Shown one piece after another: positions 63,932 to 64,000 of a stretch of DNA of 64,000 nucleotides. The stretch spans positions 21,876-85,875 of the forward strand of contig NZ_JACHES010000011.1 in the NCBI RefSeq assembly GCF_014201585.1, written 5' to 3'. The notes beneath the pieces were generated by a model. The model saw nothing but the letters and a program-made list of their open reading frames with translations. It did not search any database and had not been told where the DNA came from. Source of the DNA: Anoxybacillus tengchongensis (GTDB lineage: Bacteria; Bacillota; Bacilli; Bacillales; Anoxybacillaceae). Made by a program: the position numbers and the translations under genes. Position 1 is the stretch's first letter. The number at the start of each line of letters is the position of its first letter.

Positions 63932-64000
63932 TTTCTATGGAGAGTTTGATCCTGGCTCAGGACGAACGCTGGCGGCGTGCCTAATACATGCAAGTCGAGC
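63932..64000 (+). rRNA. 16S rRNA, 5' end only
   Basis: GGAGAGTTTGATCCTGGCTC and then the ACGAACGCTGGCGGCG and ATGCAAGTCGAGC segments are the universal 16S start in Bacillaceae. About 69 nt are in the window; the gene continues beyond it. The exact 5' end is approximate. Confidence 0.97.

Overview
This 64 kb window is from a low-GC, endospore-forming Bacillota chromosome, most likely Anoxybacillus or a close Geobacillus-group thermophile. That placement rests on strong GGAGG ribosome sites, many TTG/GTG starts, sporulation genes (yuzL, yunB, lytH, yutC, yutH, sspH), a Bacillus-type 16S start at the right edge, and gene order that follows the B. subtilis yus-yur-yun-yut-yum-yui-yug blocks almost gene for gene. 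Species naming is inference. Nearly the whole window is core chromosome.

Region by region. 1-6.5 kb: end of a proline dehydrogenase, yuzL, and the fadN-fadA-fadE beta-oxidation operon behind a promoter and FadR-type operator. 6.5-8.8 kb: yusI, gcvH and the small yusG/F/E/D genes. 8.8-10.1 kb: an O-acetylhomoserine sulfhydrylase. 10.1-14.8 kb: the one clearly accessory segment. It holds an orphan LuxR-type regulator whose receiver has Asn at the phosphorylation position, two small secreted proteins of unknown function, and between them an IS982-family element that was itself hit by an IS66-family element; both target duplications can be read. 14.9-17.8 kb: SAM-I riboswitch and the metNPQ methionine importer. 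17.8-23.5 kb: yurZ and the sufCDSUB Fe-S assembly operon.

23.6-38 kb: yunF/E/D/C/B, an NSS-family transporter with a 32-aa MetS-like subunit, lytH, lipA, yutC-H, a SufR-like regulator and a 2-hydroxyacid dehydrogenase. 38-41.5 kb: hom-thrC-thrB. 41.5-50.6 kb: NifU-like YutI, YuzD, two NDH-2-like flavoproteins, dapF, an A-type Fe-S carrier, ferredoxin-NADP reductase, YuiA/B/C and bioY with a BirA-type operator. 50.7-63.7 kb: small unknown genes, an NhaD/ArsB-type transporter, sodC, yugG/H/I/J, pgi, yugN, the YugO potassium channel, sspH, tRNA-Ala(GGC), an HD-GYP protein, MgtC and an EamA exporter. The window ends in an rRNA operon with tandem promoters and the first ~69 nt of 16S.

Functional themes are sulfur and methionine (OAH sulfhydrylase, MetNPQ, NSS/MetS), iron-sulfur and lipoate metabolism (Suf, YutI, YutM, LipA, GcvH, a SufR-like protein), fatty acid oxidation, NADH oxidation (a Rex-type box precedes one NDH-2) and sporulation. 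The best candidate for something undescribed is the 10.1-14.8 kb segment: pseudo-receiver regulator, a helically phased TTGGCG/CGCCAA cluster in the divergent gap, and two secreted single-cysteine proteins. No CRISPR array, prophage, toxin-antitoxin pair or recognisable biosynthetic cluster was seen.
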